Assembly (NCBI GenBank): GCA_021775755.1
Contig: JAJFHE010000041.1
Span: 1-55,194, forward strand
Length of the DNA stretch: 55,194 nt
Reading direction: 5' to 3'
From: Hyphomicrobiales bacterium
GTDB taxonomy: Bacteria > Pseudomonadota > Alphaproteobacteria > Rhizobiales > JAJFHB01
Below, in pieces: positions 34,330 to 43,168 of the stretch. The first letter of the stretch is position 1. Each line of letters begins with the position of its first letter. The translations under genes were made by a program, and so were the position numbers. Below the pieces are notes generated by a model, which saw nothing but the letters and a program-made list of their open reading frames with translations, did no database searches and had not been told where the DNA came from.

Positions 34330-35570
34330 CGTTGCTGTGCCGGCGATGCCGCACTGAGGCGTTGCAGCGGCGTCTCGTTGATCGGCAGGTGAATGACCGC
34401 GGCCAGCAGCCCCAGCACAATGCCGGCGTACCACACCGGATCATAGGTGCCCATGGTGTCGTAGAGATATCCGCCAAGCCAGATGCCGGAAAAGCTGCCC
34501 AGCTGATGGCTGAAGAACACGATGCCGAACAGGGTCGCCATGTAGCGCACGCCGAACACCTGCGCGACGATCCCTGTTGTCAGCGGTATTGTCGACAACC
34601 ACAGAATTCCCATAACCCCGGCGAATGCGTAAATCGTGAACTCCGTCTTGGGAGCCAGCAACAGGACGCCGATGGTTATGGCGCGGCCGAAATAGATCAC
34701 GCTCAGTCCGTATTTCTTGCTCCAGCGCTGGCCGGCGGCCCCGGACATGAAAGAGCCCGCGATATTGAACAACCCGACGAGAGATATGGCAAAAGCGCCG
34801 ACATAGGCCGGCAGACCGAGATCTATCACATATGCCGGAAAGTGAACCGTGATAAAGGCGACGTGAAATCCGCAGACGAAAAACCCGGTTGTCAGCAAGA
34901 CATAGCCGCGATGCGAGATCGCCTCCTTTACCGCTCCCCGCAGGGTCTGGCCGCTGTCGACTTCGTTTGGAGCCGACGTGTCGTTTGGCAGAATGAATGC
35001 GAGCGGAATGACGATCAGGGTGACAGCTGACAGGATCAAAAGCGTATCATGCCAGCCAAATGCGGAGATAAAGCCCTGGCTGAGGGGCGAGAACAGCACC
35101 TGCCCCGCCGAACCGGCCGCCGTTCCAAGGCCGAGAGCCATTGATCGCTTTTCCGGTCCGACGACACGCGCCATTGCCGCCAGCGCGAGAGAAAACGCGG
35201 TGAACGCGACGCCCATTCCGGTGACAACGCCGGCCGACATGTAAAGAGCTATACCGGTCTCGGCGTTGGCCATCCACCAGATGCCCAGCGCATACATGAC
35301 GGCGCCCAGTGCAATCACCCGGGCCGGCCCGAAACGGTCGGCGAGGGCGCCCGCGACCGGCAGTCCGGCGCCCCACAGCAGATTCTGGATCGCCATCGCG
35401 AGCGCGAACGTCTCCCGGTCCCACCCGTGGGTAGCGGTCATGGGGCCAAGGAACAGCCCAAAGCTTGAACGAACGCCGAAACCCAGCAGGGATATCGCAC
35501 AACCGACAACGAGGACGATCAAGGGAGTTCGCCAGGCGGAGGGTTGCTGCGAGGCGGTTGTTTCGCTCAT
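34326..35570 (-). CDS. Major facilitator superfamily transporter
   Basis: A 414-aa protein with twelve hydrophobic segments. The first starts TPLIVLVVGCAISLLGFGVR; GALADRFGPARVI is the loop 2-3 motif A; SFSLALAAMARVVGPEKR and AAGSAGQVLFSPLSQ follow. A hydrophilic centre separates the two halves. The pattern (RSSFGLFLGPMTATHGWDRE) resembles oxalate/formate-antiporter-like and monocarboxylate-type MFS carriers, but the solute is not proven. The start is ATG 35570 (MSETTASQQ); an extension to 35657 would cross the operator palindrome. Divergent from a MarR gene, with a palindrome between them. Confidence 0.88.
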   Translation of the reverse strand: MSETTASQQPSAWRTPLIVLVVGCAISLLGFGVRSSFGLFLGPMTATHGWDRETFALAMAIQNLLWGAGLPVAGALADRFGPARVIALGAVMYALGIWWMANAETGIALYMSAGVVTGMGVAFTAFSLALAAMARVVGPEKRSMALGLGTAAGSAGQVLFSPLSQGFISAFGWHDTLLILSAVTLIVIPLAFILPNDTSAPNEVDSGQTLRGAVKEAISHRGYVLLTTGFFVCGFHVAFITVHFPAYVIDLGLPAYVGAFAISLVGLFNIAGSFMSGAAGQRWSKKYGLSVIYFGRAITIGVLLLAPKTEFTIYAFAGVMGILWLSTIPLTTGIVAQVFGVRYMATLFGIVFFSHQLGSFSGIWLGGYLYDTMGTYDPVWYAGIVLGLLAAVIHLPINETPLQRLSAASPAQQR

Positions 35571-35642
35571 AAACGCGGCTCCGGAAGGTAAGCGCGGCGC
35601 TTGCCGTTTGCGGATGACAAGTGCGCTAAACTTGGTGTAAGT

Positions 35643-35660
35643 TTCGTGTATATACACGAA
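35643..35660. promoter_or_regulatory. 18-bp perfect palindrome, probable MarR operator
   Basis: TTCGTGTATATACACGAA reads the same on both strands and lies between the divergent MFS (start 35570) and MarR (start 35699) genes, where both promoters must be. Length, perfect symmetry and an AT-rich centre fit a MarR dimer site. Binding by the adjacent MarR, repressing both genes, is inferred. Confidence 0.75.
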
Positions 35661-35698
35661 TGTGGGTGAGGGAACAAGACAGGGAAATCAGTGAAACA

Positions 35699-36181
35699 AT
35701 GACACAGTCACCAGACGGCGGGACGCGGCAGGGGAGGCCGGGTCTTGCAGAGACGGCCTGTTCGTGCACGCGCCTGCGCCGCACGGCTCGCCTGATTACG
35801 CAGGCCTATGACGAGGCACTGAAGGAAAGCGGCCTGAAGATTACCCAATATGCGGTTCTTGCAAATGCGGCCCGCGCGGAAGGGCTTTCGATCTCGGACC
35901 TTGCTGACCGGCTGGCGCTGGAGCGCACAACACTGACGCGCAACCTGCGGCCGCTGGAACGCGATGGTTTTATTGAAGTGACGAAAGGCTCGGACCGCCG
36001 GGCCCGCGCGGTCCACGTTACCGAGGCAGGACGCAGACTCTACAAGGCAACATTTCCCAAATGGCAGGCTGTCGAAAACAGATTCCGCGACGGCATGGGC
36101 CGCCAGGGGATTGCCCACCTGCATGCGTTGCTCGACACTGCCGCCTTGAATGTCATGGAACGCTCAGGCGGGGAGCCATGA
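35699..36181 (+). CDS. MarR-family transcriptional regulator
   Basis: A 160-aa winged-helix regulator. ACSCTRLRRTARLITQAYDE forms the dimer arm with two nearby cysteines (possible redox or ligand site), and ITQYAVLANAARAEGLSISD leads to LADRLALERTTLTRNLRPLE, the recognition helix, with a GSDRRARAV wing. The ATG at 35699 was chosen; an ATG at 35660 in the same frame starts on the last base of the palindrome and is less likely. It probably represses the divergent MFS exporter, making this a ligand-responsive efflux pair. It converges on the decarboxylase gene. Confidence 0.88.
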   Translation: MTQSPDGGTRQGRPGLAETACSCTRLRRTARLITQAYDEALKESGLKITQYAVLANAARAEGLSISDLADRLALERTTLTRNLRPLERDGFIEVTKGSDRRARAVHVTEAGRRLYKATFPKWQAVENRFRDGMGRQGIAHLHALLDTAALNVMERSGGEP

Positions 36182-36197
36182 AGCGCGGAGCGCAAAA

Positions 36198-37472
36198 TCA
36201 GATGCCGTAGCTCTGATCGCCTCCCGCGGCCTTCAACCTGCCCTCGCGGGCCTGTCGGAGGATCGCGTTGAGATCGTTGGCAAACTCATCGACGATCTCG
36301 CCGGAGCGATAGTTCAGGATCATCTGAAAACCCGGCGGGTCCGTCAGCACACTGGTTTGCCAGTCCCGTTCACTCAGGGCGTCGCGAACGGCGAACATGT
36401 CGATGCCGCCGCGTCCGCGATATCCAATGAGTCCGCCGTGCGGAGTGCCGCAAAGTTCGATATCTCCGAGCCCCGCGAGCCTTTCCATCATCAGTTTCTT
36501 GGCTGCCAGCGTCTTTGCAGTAAGGTCGCGGTAGCCGTCAAAGCCGAGATGGTTGAGCACAGCCCACGCCGCCACAACTGCGCCGGCAGGCCGCGATCCG
36601 GAAATGGTCGGCGTGTCGAAACGTCCGGTTTCCCAGTCAGCAAATTCAAACCCTTGATGACGCGTCATTTCCGCATCGCGGAGCAGCAGGAGAGACGCAC
36701 CGCGCGGCGTAAAGCCATACTTGTGAAGATCGGCGGATATGGAGTTGACGCCTTCCACAGCAAAATCGAAAGCTGGAACATCGTGCCCGAGGTCTTGCGC
36801 AAAGGGCAGGAAGAACCCGCCAATACAGGCGTCCACATGCAGCCAAAGATCCCGCTCTTCCGCCAGATCCGAGAGCGCTGCGATGTCGTCCACATGCCCG
36901 AACGGATAGGCATGTGCAGATCCGACGACCATGACGGTGTTATCTGTAATTGCTTCCGCGATGGCCTCGGTGTGGGCGCGGTAGTTGCGTATCGGTACGC
37001 GGATTGCGCGCATCTCCATGAGCTCCGCCGCCTTGGTGAAGGCAGCATGCGCGTTCGATGCCACAACGATTTCCGCCGTGCCGCTGAGGGCCCTGGTTTC
37101 TTTCGCCCTGTTCTTTGCCGCCCGCACGGCAAGCAGGATGCTTTCCGTGCCACCGGTCGTTACTGTGCCTCCAGCACCCTGCGGTGCGTTCAGAAGCTCA
37201 TGTGCCATGCCGACAATTTCAGACCCAATTTCAGGAAGACTTGGATAAAGCGTTGTCCCATAGAGAAAATTGTCGCCGTTAAAGCGCGTGTAAGCTTCCC
37301 AGCCGATGCGCGCCACTTCTCCTCCGCCATTGTAGCTGGCTTTCAGGTTGCGCAAGCTGTCCCACGCCATGTCACCGCTTTGGCGGCGGCGCTCGTCGAG
37401 TTCAGCGCAGATCTCTTCCCAGTCTCGCCCTTTTCTGGGAAGACGTGTGTTGGACGGAGTATAAGGGCTCAT
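36198..37472 (-). CDS. PLP-dependent decarboxylase family protein, sphingosine-1-phosphate lyase-like
   Basis: A 424-aa fold-type I PLP enzyme of the group II decarboxylase/S1P lyase family. GTVTTGGTESILLAV is the phosphate-binding region, SNAHAAFTKAAE carries the stacking His, HVDACIGGFFLPF the Asp that pairs with the pyridine nitrogen, and ISADLHKYGFTPRGAS the Schiff-base lysine. This close set is most like S1P lyase and some tyrosine or aspartate decarboxylases. No membrane anchor is visible, so it is soluble, unlike eukaryotic S1P lyase. It is the last gene of a four-gene minus-strand run with nicotinamidase, nitronate monooxygenase and an amidohydrolase; gaps are 6 to 16 bases. Substrate unknown. 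Confidence 0.85.
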   Translation of the reverse strand: MSPYTPSNTRLPRKGRDWEEICAELDERRRQSGDMAWDSLRNLKASYNGGGEVARIGWEAYTRFNGDNFLYGTTLYPSLPEIGSEIVGMAHELLNAPQGAGGTVTTGGTESILLAVRAAKNRAKETRALSGTAEIVVASNAHAAFTKAAELMEMRAIRVPIRNYRAHTEAIAEAITDNTVMVVGSAHAYPFGHVDDIAALSDLAEERDLWLHVDACIGGFFLPFAQDLGHDVPAFDFAVEGVNSISADLHKYGFTPRGASLLLLRDAEMTRHQGFEFADWETGRFDTPTISGSRPAGAVVAAWAVLNHLGFDGYRDLTAKTLAAKKLMMERLAGLGDIELCGTPHGGLIGYRGRGGIDMFAVRDALSERDWQTSVLTDPPGFQMILNYRSGEIVDEFANDLNAILRQAREGRLKAAGGDQSYGI

Positions 37473-37478
37473 GGCGGT

Positions 37479-38111
37479 TCACGCGCTCCGTATGTTGCTG
37501 CTGGTCACGAACTTCACGCCCGCATCCACCATCTGTCGGCGCGCGGCGGCAAGAGACCCTTCAAGATCGATGGCGCGGCACGCGTCTTCCACCACAACCG
37601 TCTCGTAGCCGCATTTGGCGCTGTCGATTGCGGAAAAAGCGACGCAGAAGTCCGTTGCGAGCCCGCACAGAACTACCCGGGTAAGCTTCCGGCTGTTCAG
37701 GTAGCCTTCAAGTCCGGTGGCGGTGGCGTGGTCGTTCTCAAAAAACGCGGAATATGAATCGATCTCCCGGCGGAAGCCCTTGCGGATGATGAGCTCTGCC
37801 CCGGTTGTCTCTAGTCCGGCGTGGAACGCCGCGCCGCGGGTTCCCTGCACACAGTGGTCCGGCCACAGGGTTTGCGGCCCATAAGCAACGTCGATGGTTT
37901 CGAACGGATTGTGCCCGGAGTGGCTTGAGGCAAACGACTCATGGCCCGCGGGATGCCAGTCCTGGGTAAAGACAATATGAGGGAACGTCTGCGCCAGCGC
38001 GTTGGCCAGCGGTACAACGGCGTCGCCATCGGGAACCGCAAGCGCGCCACCGGGACAGAAGTCGTTCTGCACGTCGATGACGATCAATACGTCGTGTTCA
38101 GTTGGGGTCAT
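37479..38111 (-). CDS. pncA: Nicotinamidase/pyrazinamidase
   Basis: A 210-aa isochorismatase-fold amidase that hydrolyses nicotinamide to nicotinate for NAD salvage. The catalytic Asp is in VIDVQNDFCPGG, the metal site in TQDWHPAGHESF, the lysine in IIRKGF and the nucleophilic Cys in CGLATDFCVAFSA. PDHCVQGTRGA is also typical of PncA. Size is as in E. coli (213 aa). ATG start at 38111. It lies between the nitronate monooxygenase (16-base gap) and the decarboxylase (6-base gap), all on the minus strand, suggesting one transcript devoted to nitrogen compound use. Confidence 0.92.
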   Translation of the reverse strand: MTPTEHDVLIVIDVQNDFCPGGALAVPDGDAVVPLANALAQTFPHIVFTQDWHPAGHESFASSHSGHNPFETIDVAYGPQTLWPDHCVQGTRGAAFHAGLETTGAELIIRKGFRREIDSYSAFFENDHATATGLEGYLNSRKLTRVVLCGLATDFCVAFSAIDSAKCGYETVVVEDACRAIDLEGSLAAARRQMVDAGVKFVTSSNIRSA

Positions 38112-38127
38112 ATTTTGGCTCCGTGAA

Positions 38128-39090
38128 CTAATTTCGCCGTGCGCCTTTGTCGAGCAGCTTTTCGGCCTCGCGGGCCATCGACTCCACGATGACGGAGGCG
38201 GGAAGCACCGTCTCGACGAGATCGAGCCCTTCGCCTGCGAATACGACCGCGGCGTCGGTGTTCATGTCCGCCACGGCCATCTGATAGTGGCGCCGCTCGA
38301 TATCCAGAGCCGCCTCAAGTCCGGCCTCGCGGCCGTGCCAGACCTCGGTAAACTGGTTCGCGATGGCGCGCCCTGTAAAATGTTCAGGCCATGGCAGGTC
38401 GTGCACGATATCGAAGATCCGGGTGCGCAGGGTTTCATCGCCCGCCGCTTCGGTGAGGCGCTTTTTTGCAGCGTCCATACCAAGTGCCTCCTGGCTGGCG
38501 AAAAAGCGTGTGCCGACCAGCACCCCTGCCGCGCCGAGCATGAGCGCGGCGGCAAGCCCCCTGCCATCGCTGATCGCACCGGCTGCGAGCACCGGCGTGT
38601 TTCCGACCGCGTCGACAACCGCCGGCACAAGCGACAGGGTGGTCCGTCCGGAGCTGCCGTGCCCGCCGGCCTCGGTGCCCTGGGCCACGATGATATCGGC
38701 TCCTTCGGCAACCGCGCGCCGCGCGCCTTCAAGCGTTTGCTCCTGACAGATGAGCGTCGCGCCGGCCGCTTTGATCTTGCCGGCAAAGGGTGTGATGTCA
38801 CCGAACGACAGCATGACGGCGGCAGGTTCTTTCGCCAGCGCCTCATCAAGCAGCTCCGGCTGCTCCGCCAGGCTCCAGGTGATAAACCCGACGCCGGTCC
38901 TCTGGTTGCCGGCAAGGTCGAACTGCTCGGCAACCCAATCCTGATCGCCGTAGCCTCCGCCGATCAGCCCAAGGCCGCCGGCCGCGCTTACCGCCGCCGC
39001 CAAGGCCCCGCCGGAGACGCCGCCCATGGGCGCCAGAACAATCGGGTGATCGATGCCGAACATCTCGGTGAGAGGTGTGCTAATGGTCAT
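38128..39090 (-). CDS. Nitronate monooxygenase (2-nitropropane dioxygenase-like)
   Basis: A 320-aa FMN-dependent TIM-barrel enzyme. The N-terminal PIVLAPMGGVSGGALAAAVS, the VGFITWSL segment, the catalytic histidine in AQGTEAGGHGSSG, PVLAAGAISDGRGLAAALM and LGAAGVLVGTRFFASQEAL are family hallmarks. These enzymes oxidise toxic alkyl nitronates such as propionate-3-nitronate. The C-terminal part (about 225-320) is less conserved. Same strand as its neighbours, with a 15-base gap to the amidohydrolase. Confidence 0.87.
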   Translation of the reverse strand: MTISTPLTEMFGIDHPIVLAPMGGVSGGALAAAVSAAGGLGLIGGGYGDQDWVAEQFDLAGNQRTGVGFITWSLAEQPELLDEALAKEPAAVMLSFGDITPFAGKIKAAGATLICQEQTLEGARRAVAEGADIIVAQGTEAGGHGSSGRTTLSLVPAVVDAVGNTPVLAAGAISDGRGLAAALMLGAAGVLVGTRFFASQEALGMDAAKKRLTEAAGDETLRTRIFDIVHDLPWPEHFTGRAIANQFTEVWHGREAGLEAALDIERRHYQMAVADMNTDAAVVFAGEGLDLVETVLPASVIVESMAREAEKLLDKGARRN

Positions 39091-39105
39091 GCGTCCGCCG
39101 TTTCC

Positions 39106-40491
39106 TTATGCCTTCCACAGCGTTTGTGCCGCGGCGTGATGTTCCGCGCGCAGCCGCGCCTCGTCCAGCCCGCATAAATGTCCACCCCGCACGCGCCAGT
39201 CGCCTTCCACCATTACGGCATCGGCACGGTGCGCGCCACACAGGACGAGGGCTGCGATCGGGTCTTCGGCGCCCGAAAAGCGCAGCTCGTCCAGTTTGAA
39301 CAACGCAAGGTCGGCCCGTTTGCCGACCGAGATCTCGCCGATATCGTCACGTCCTAGGCAGCCCGCTGAACCGCTCGTTCCCCATTTCAGCGCCCGCAGA
39401 TGGTCGACCCGCTCCGCGCCGTATTGCAGGCGCTGGATCATCAGGGCCTGGCGAACCTCCTGCATCATATTCGAGCAGTCATTCGAGGCGGAACCGTCGA
39501 CGCCGAGGCCAACGGTTACGCCGTTCTCCTCAAGCTCCAGCGTACGGCAGATGCCTGACGACAGCACCATGTTGGAACTCGGACAATGACAGACGCTCAT
39601 GTGCGACGCCCCGAGGCGTTCAAGTTCGCCGTCATCGAAATGAATGCCGTGCGCGACCCACACGTCGGGTCCGAACCAGCCGGTGTCCTCCAGATAGTCG
39701 ACCGGCCGCATGCCGAATGTTGCGAGGCAGTGCGCGGTCTCATCGTGGGTTTCGGCGATATGGGTGTGCAGTCTGACACCATGGCTGCGGGCGAGCGCGG
39801 CCGTGTCGCGCATGCCTTCTCGCGTGCACGAGAATGGTGAGCAGGGCGCGAGCGCGATTTGCACGCGCGCGCCTGGTCCGCTCTCGTGATAGGCCGATAT
39901 CACCCGCTCGCTGTCGCGCAGGATGACATCTTCGCGCTGCACGACCTCGCGTGGCGGCAACCCGCCATCCTCGACGCTGAGCGACATGGAGCCCCGTGTC
40001 AGGGTGGCACGCATTCCCGATGCCCGGGCTTCCTCGACCTGGATATCGATCGCTTCGTCGAGACCGTCGGGAAAGACATAGTGATGATCTGAAGCGGTTG
40101 TGCATCCCGACAGCAAAAGTTCGGCGAGCGCGAGCCGCGTTGAAAGCGCAATCAGTTCCGGTGTCAGATGGCGCCAAACCGGAAACAGCGCCTCAAGCCA
40201 GGGGAACAACGGCTTGTTGATGGCGCTGCGGTGGGCACGTGTGAGCGTCTGGTAGAAGTGATGGTGTGTGCTCACGAGACCGGGGAGAATAACGTGTTCG
40301 CGCGCATCGAAAACGTCCATATCCGTGGCGGCGTCCAGTCCTGAGGGCGTATCGCCCGCCGCGATAAGCTCGGTGATTTCGCCGCCGCGAACGACGATGC
40401 CGTCAGCCGCGTTCTCGGCAAGGATGGCCAGCGGCTGCTTGATCCACAAGGGTCTGGCGTTAATGGGCCTGAGCCTTCCTATTCTCGCCAC
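39106..40491 (-). CDS. 8-oxoguanine deaminase / amidohydrolase (ATZ/TRZ family)
   Basis: A 461-aa metal-dependent amidohydrolase. Metal and active-site motifs are in order: LVSTHHHFYQTLTRA, HTHIAETHDE, VAHGIHFDD, CPSSNMVLSSG and GLGVDGSASNDCSNMM. The LWIKQPLAILAENAADGIVV start and the SGCTTASDHHYVFP segment are those of 8-oxoguanine deaminases, which convert 8-oxoguanine to urate. The annotated start is a GTG; a TTG at about 40449 would begin right at LWIKQP and equals the usual family N-terminus. First gene of the four-gene minus-strand run. Confidence 0.87.
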   Translation of the reverse strand: MARIGRLRPINARPLWIKQPLAILAENAADGIVVRGGEITELIAAGDTPSGLDAATDMDVFDAREHVILPGLVSTHHHFYQTLTRAHRSAINKPLFPWLEALFPVWRHLTPELIALSTRLALAELLLSGCTTASDHHYVFPDGLDEAIDIQVEEARASGMRATLTRGSMSLSVEDGGLPPREVVQREDVILRDSERVISAYHESGPGARVQIALAPCSPFSCTREGMRDTAALARSHGVRLHTHIAETHDETAHCLATFGMRPVDYLEDTGWFGPDVWVAHGIHFDDGELERLGASHMSVCHCPSSNMVLSSGICRTLELEENGVTVGLGVDGSASNDCSNMMQEVRQALMIQRLQYGAERVDHLRALKWGTSGSAGCLGRDDIGEISVGKRADLALFKLDELRFSGAEDPIAALVLCGAHRADAVMVEGDWRVRGGHLCGLDEARLRAEHHAAAQTLWKA

Positions 40492-40618
40492 AGGTCGGTG
40501 ATATCGCCCGTTTCGTCCGCGAGGCGTTGTTTACAAATCAGTTTGCCGAAGGTTACCTGTTTCCACGCGCGTGTCACGGCTTATGCGGCCCGCCACAACG
40601 AAGACCGGGTGAAAACTT

Positions 40619-41821
40619 GTGAATTGCAGAATTGCGCCGTTCATCGTGGTTGTCTTTGCCGCATTGCTGGTTTGTGCGGTGCCGGTAGCGCATGCCGAAA
40701 GCATCGGTATCGAGCCGGATTTCAGCGCCGATCAGGCGCTGCCGTTTCCCGAACCGGCCGCACCCCAGCTGACGCAGCCGGCGGATCTGCCGCAGGCCGA
40801 CTTGCGCACGATGCTCGGGCAGATGCTGATTGTCGGCTTCATCGGCGCCGGCACGGATGGCAATTGGGTGCGTACCGTACGCGGCCAGATTACGGACGGT
40901 GCGATCGGCGGTGTCTTCTTTCTGAAACGCAATATCCAAAATCGCGCGCAACTTACGGCGCTGACTCAAAGTTTTCGCCGCGCCAGCAACGGTCCGCCAC
41001 CTTTCATCTCCGTCGATCAGGAAGGCGGCTTCGTGCAGCGTCTGACGCGCGCGAACGGCTTCACGCTGATCCCGAGCGCCTTGCGGATGGTTGAGCGCCA
41101 GGGTCCCGAACGTGCGCGCGAAATCTACCGCCTGGCGGCATCGGAGCTTGCCGCCGCAGGCTTCAATCTCAACTTTGCGCCCGTCATTGATCTCAATGTA
41201 AACCCGTCCAATCCGGTCATCGGCCGGGTGCGCCGCAGCTACAGTCCCGATCCTGATACGGTGGCGCATTTCGCCCGCATTCTGATCGACGAGCACCGCC
41301 GTTACGGCATTGCCACCTCGCTCAAGCATTTTCCCGGCCACGGCTCCAGCACCACTGACAGCCATGAAGTGCTTGTCGACATCTCCGCCACCTGGCGCGA
41401 TACGGAGCTTGCACCCTATCGCGGGCTGATCTCGGAAGGTTACGCGGACATGGTTATGGTCGGGCATCTGTATACCAATGCGCTGGAACCGCGTCCGCGC
41501 CATCCCGCGTCGCTGTCCCCCGCGCTTATCGATGGGGTGTTGCGGGGCGAGCTCAATCACAACGGCGTTGTCATAACCGATGACCTCGACATGAAGGCCA
41601 TACGGCGCAACCATGATTTCAGGGAGATCGTTGTGAGTGCCATCCGCGCCGGCAACGACATATTGCTGTTCTCGCAGACCGCAAGCCCGAAGGTTGACTT
41701 GCCCGAGCGCGTTCTCGCGGCCGTCGAAGAGGCAATCGCGTCAGGCGAACTCACAACGGCGCGCATTGCCCGGTCCTACGCCCGCATTCTGGCACTGAAA
41801 AACATGCTTGCCTGGGAGTAG
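40619..41821 (+). CDS. Glycoside hydrolase family 3 protein, beta-N-acetylhexosaminidase (NagZ)-like
   Basis: A 400-aa protein with a signal peptide (IVVVFAALLVCAVPVAHA, cleavage near AHAES). A Pro-rich linker is followed by a GH3 TIM barrel: DQEGGFVQRL, APVIDLNVNP, the catalytic loop KHFPGHGSSTTDSH (His general acid of the NagZ type), and the nucleophile in GVVITDDLDMKAI. A NagZ-type enzyme cleaves GlcNAc from anhydro-muropeptides. Classic NagZ is cytosolic; the signal peptide here places it in the periplasm, as in some other GH3 hexosaminidases. GTG start. Divergent from the deaminase. Confidence 0.85.
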   Translation: MNCRIAPFIVVVFAALLVCAVPVAHAESIGIEPDFSADQALPFPEPAAPQLTQPADLPQADLRTMLGQMLIVGFIGAGTDGNWVRTVRGQITDGAIGGVFFLKRNIQNRAQLTALTQSFRRASNGPPPFISVDQEGGFVQRLTRANGFTLIPSALRMVERQGPERAREIYRLAASELAAAGFNLNFAPVIDLNVNPSNPVIGRVRRSYSPDPDTVAHFARILIDEHRRYGIATSLKHFPGHGSSTTDSHEVLVDISATWRDTELAPYRGLISEGYADMVMVGHLYTNALEPRPRHPASLSPALIDGVLRGELNHNGVVITDDLDMKAIRRNHDFREIVVSAIRAGNDILLFSQTASPKVDLPERVLAAVEEAIASGELTTARIARSYARILALKNMLAWE

Positions 41822-41835
41822 GCTGGCCGTGGCGT

Positions 41836-43134
41836 TCATATCGCCGCCAGTGCGCCGTCTGCTGCCTCGAGCGTCCGCGCAATATCTTCATCGCTGAGCA
41901 CCGTTGACATGAACCATGTGCCGCGAGCTGTCGTGCGCACGCCGCGGTGTTGCAGTTCCTCAACGAATTTGAGCCGCATCACTTCGTCGCTGGACTTGTA
42001 GTCTCGATAGTCGGTGAGGGGAGGCGTTTCGGTGAACACGGTCGTGAAGATCGTGCCGATGCCCTGGGCGTGCAGCGGTTTGCCGTGTTGGGTGGCAAGG
42101 GCGTTCAAGCCGTCGATCAGGCGCGCTCCGCGTTGCTCTGTTTCGGCCAGAAGGGCACCGTTGCCCCGAACCAGTTCTTCCACGGTTGCCGCGCAAGCCG
42201 CGACAGTTGAGGTGAGGCCGTTATAGGTGCCGCCGTGCACAACACCATCGGTCATGCCTTCCATGATGTCTCGGCGCCCGGCAATGATGCTGATCGGAAA
42301 ACCAGCCGCCGCCGCCTTGGCGAAGACGCCAAGGTCCGGCGTTACCCCATAGCGTTGCTGTGCCCCGCCGGGGGCTGCCCGGAACCCGGTGATGACCTCG
42401 TCGAATATGAGCACGATGCCGTGCCGGTCGCACAACTCGCGCACGCTCTGAAGATAGCCGTCCGCCGGTTCGATGACACCGGTGTTGCAGGCGATCGGTT
42501 CCATGATAATGGCGGCAATGGCTTCGGGTTCGCGGGCCACCGTGGAGTTCAGGGTTTCAGCGTCGTTGAACGGCTGGACGATCACCTCTCCCGTCGCGGT
42601 TTCAGGCATTCCCCGGCTTTGCGGTACGGTCGCGGGCGTTGCGCGCGGGCCGGCCTCGTTAAGGGGTGGTGTTACGCTTGCAAGAATATTGTCGGCCCAG
42701 CCGTGGTACTGGCCTTCGAATTTGATCACCCTGTCGCGCCCCGTATGTGCGCGTGCAAGCCGCAACGCGATATGGTCGGCTTGCGTGCCGGTTACATCGA
42801 ACCGCACCTGCTCCGCGCAGGGCAGGAGCTCCGTCAGGCGTTTTGCCAGGGCGAGTTCGCCGGGGTGAATGGCGGTAAACGCCTGTCCGATATCGAGTGA
42901 GGCGCGCACGGCATCGAGTACGGGCTGCGGCGAGTGGCCAAGGATTGCCGGGCCGTTGCCGAGCACATAGTCGATGTAGCGGTTGCCGTCGACATCCCAG
43001 AGATACGCCCCCTCACCACGCTCATAGCACAGCGGCACCGGCATCGCGTGATAGCGGAAGTTGGAACTGACGCCGCCCGACAGGACCCGGCAGGCTTCCT
43101 CATGAACCGCGATTGACTTGTCATAGCGGCCCAT
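41836..43134 (-). CDS. Class III aminotransferase, glutamate-1-semialdehyde aminomutase-like
   Basis: A 432-aa fold-type I PLP enzyme. CRVLSGGVSSNFRYH, LWDVDGNRYIDYVLGNGP, FEGQYHGWADN, IIMEPIACNTGVI, LIFDEVITGFRAAPGGAQ and the probable Schiff-base lysine in VFAKAAAAGFP are present. GSA aminomutases usually have GK before a GGG stretch; here the context is AKAAAAG, so this is a paralogue rather than HemL. It may act on a beta-amino or omega-amino acid. Converges on the GH3 gene with a 14-base gap. Same strand as the secreted protein and LysR gene to its right. Confidence 0.87.
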   Translation of the reverse strand: MGRYDKSIAVHEEACRVLSGGVSSNFRYHAMPVPLCYERGEGAYLWDVDGNRYIDYVLGNGPAILGHSPQPVLDAVRASLDIGQAFTAIHPGELALAKRLTELLPCAEQVRFDVTGTQADHIALRLARAHTGRDRVIKFEGQYHGWADNILASVTPPLNEAGPRATPATVPQSRGMPETATGEVIVQPFNDAETLNSTVAREPEAIAAIIMEPIACNTGVIEPADGYLQSVRELCDRHGIVLIFDEVITGFRAAPGGAQQRYGVTPDLGVFAKAAAAGFPISIIAGRRDIMEGMTDGVVHGGTYNGLTSTVAACAATVEELVRGNGALLAETEQRGARLIDGLNALATQHGKPLHAQGIGTIFTTVFTETPPLTDYRDYKSSDEVMRLKFVEELQHRGVRTTARGTWFMSTVLSDEDIARTLEAADGALAAI

Positions 43135-43168
43135 GCCTGCCCTCCGGTATCAGTGGAAATGAGTGATG

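Noticed and set aside
41836-43134. Calling the class III aminotransferase hemL
   Set aside because: The lysine region (AKAAAAG) and other segments differ from genuine GSA aminomutase, and alphaproteobacteria normally make ALA with HemA.
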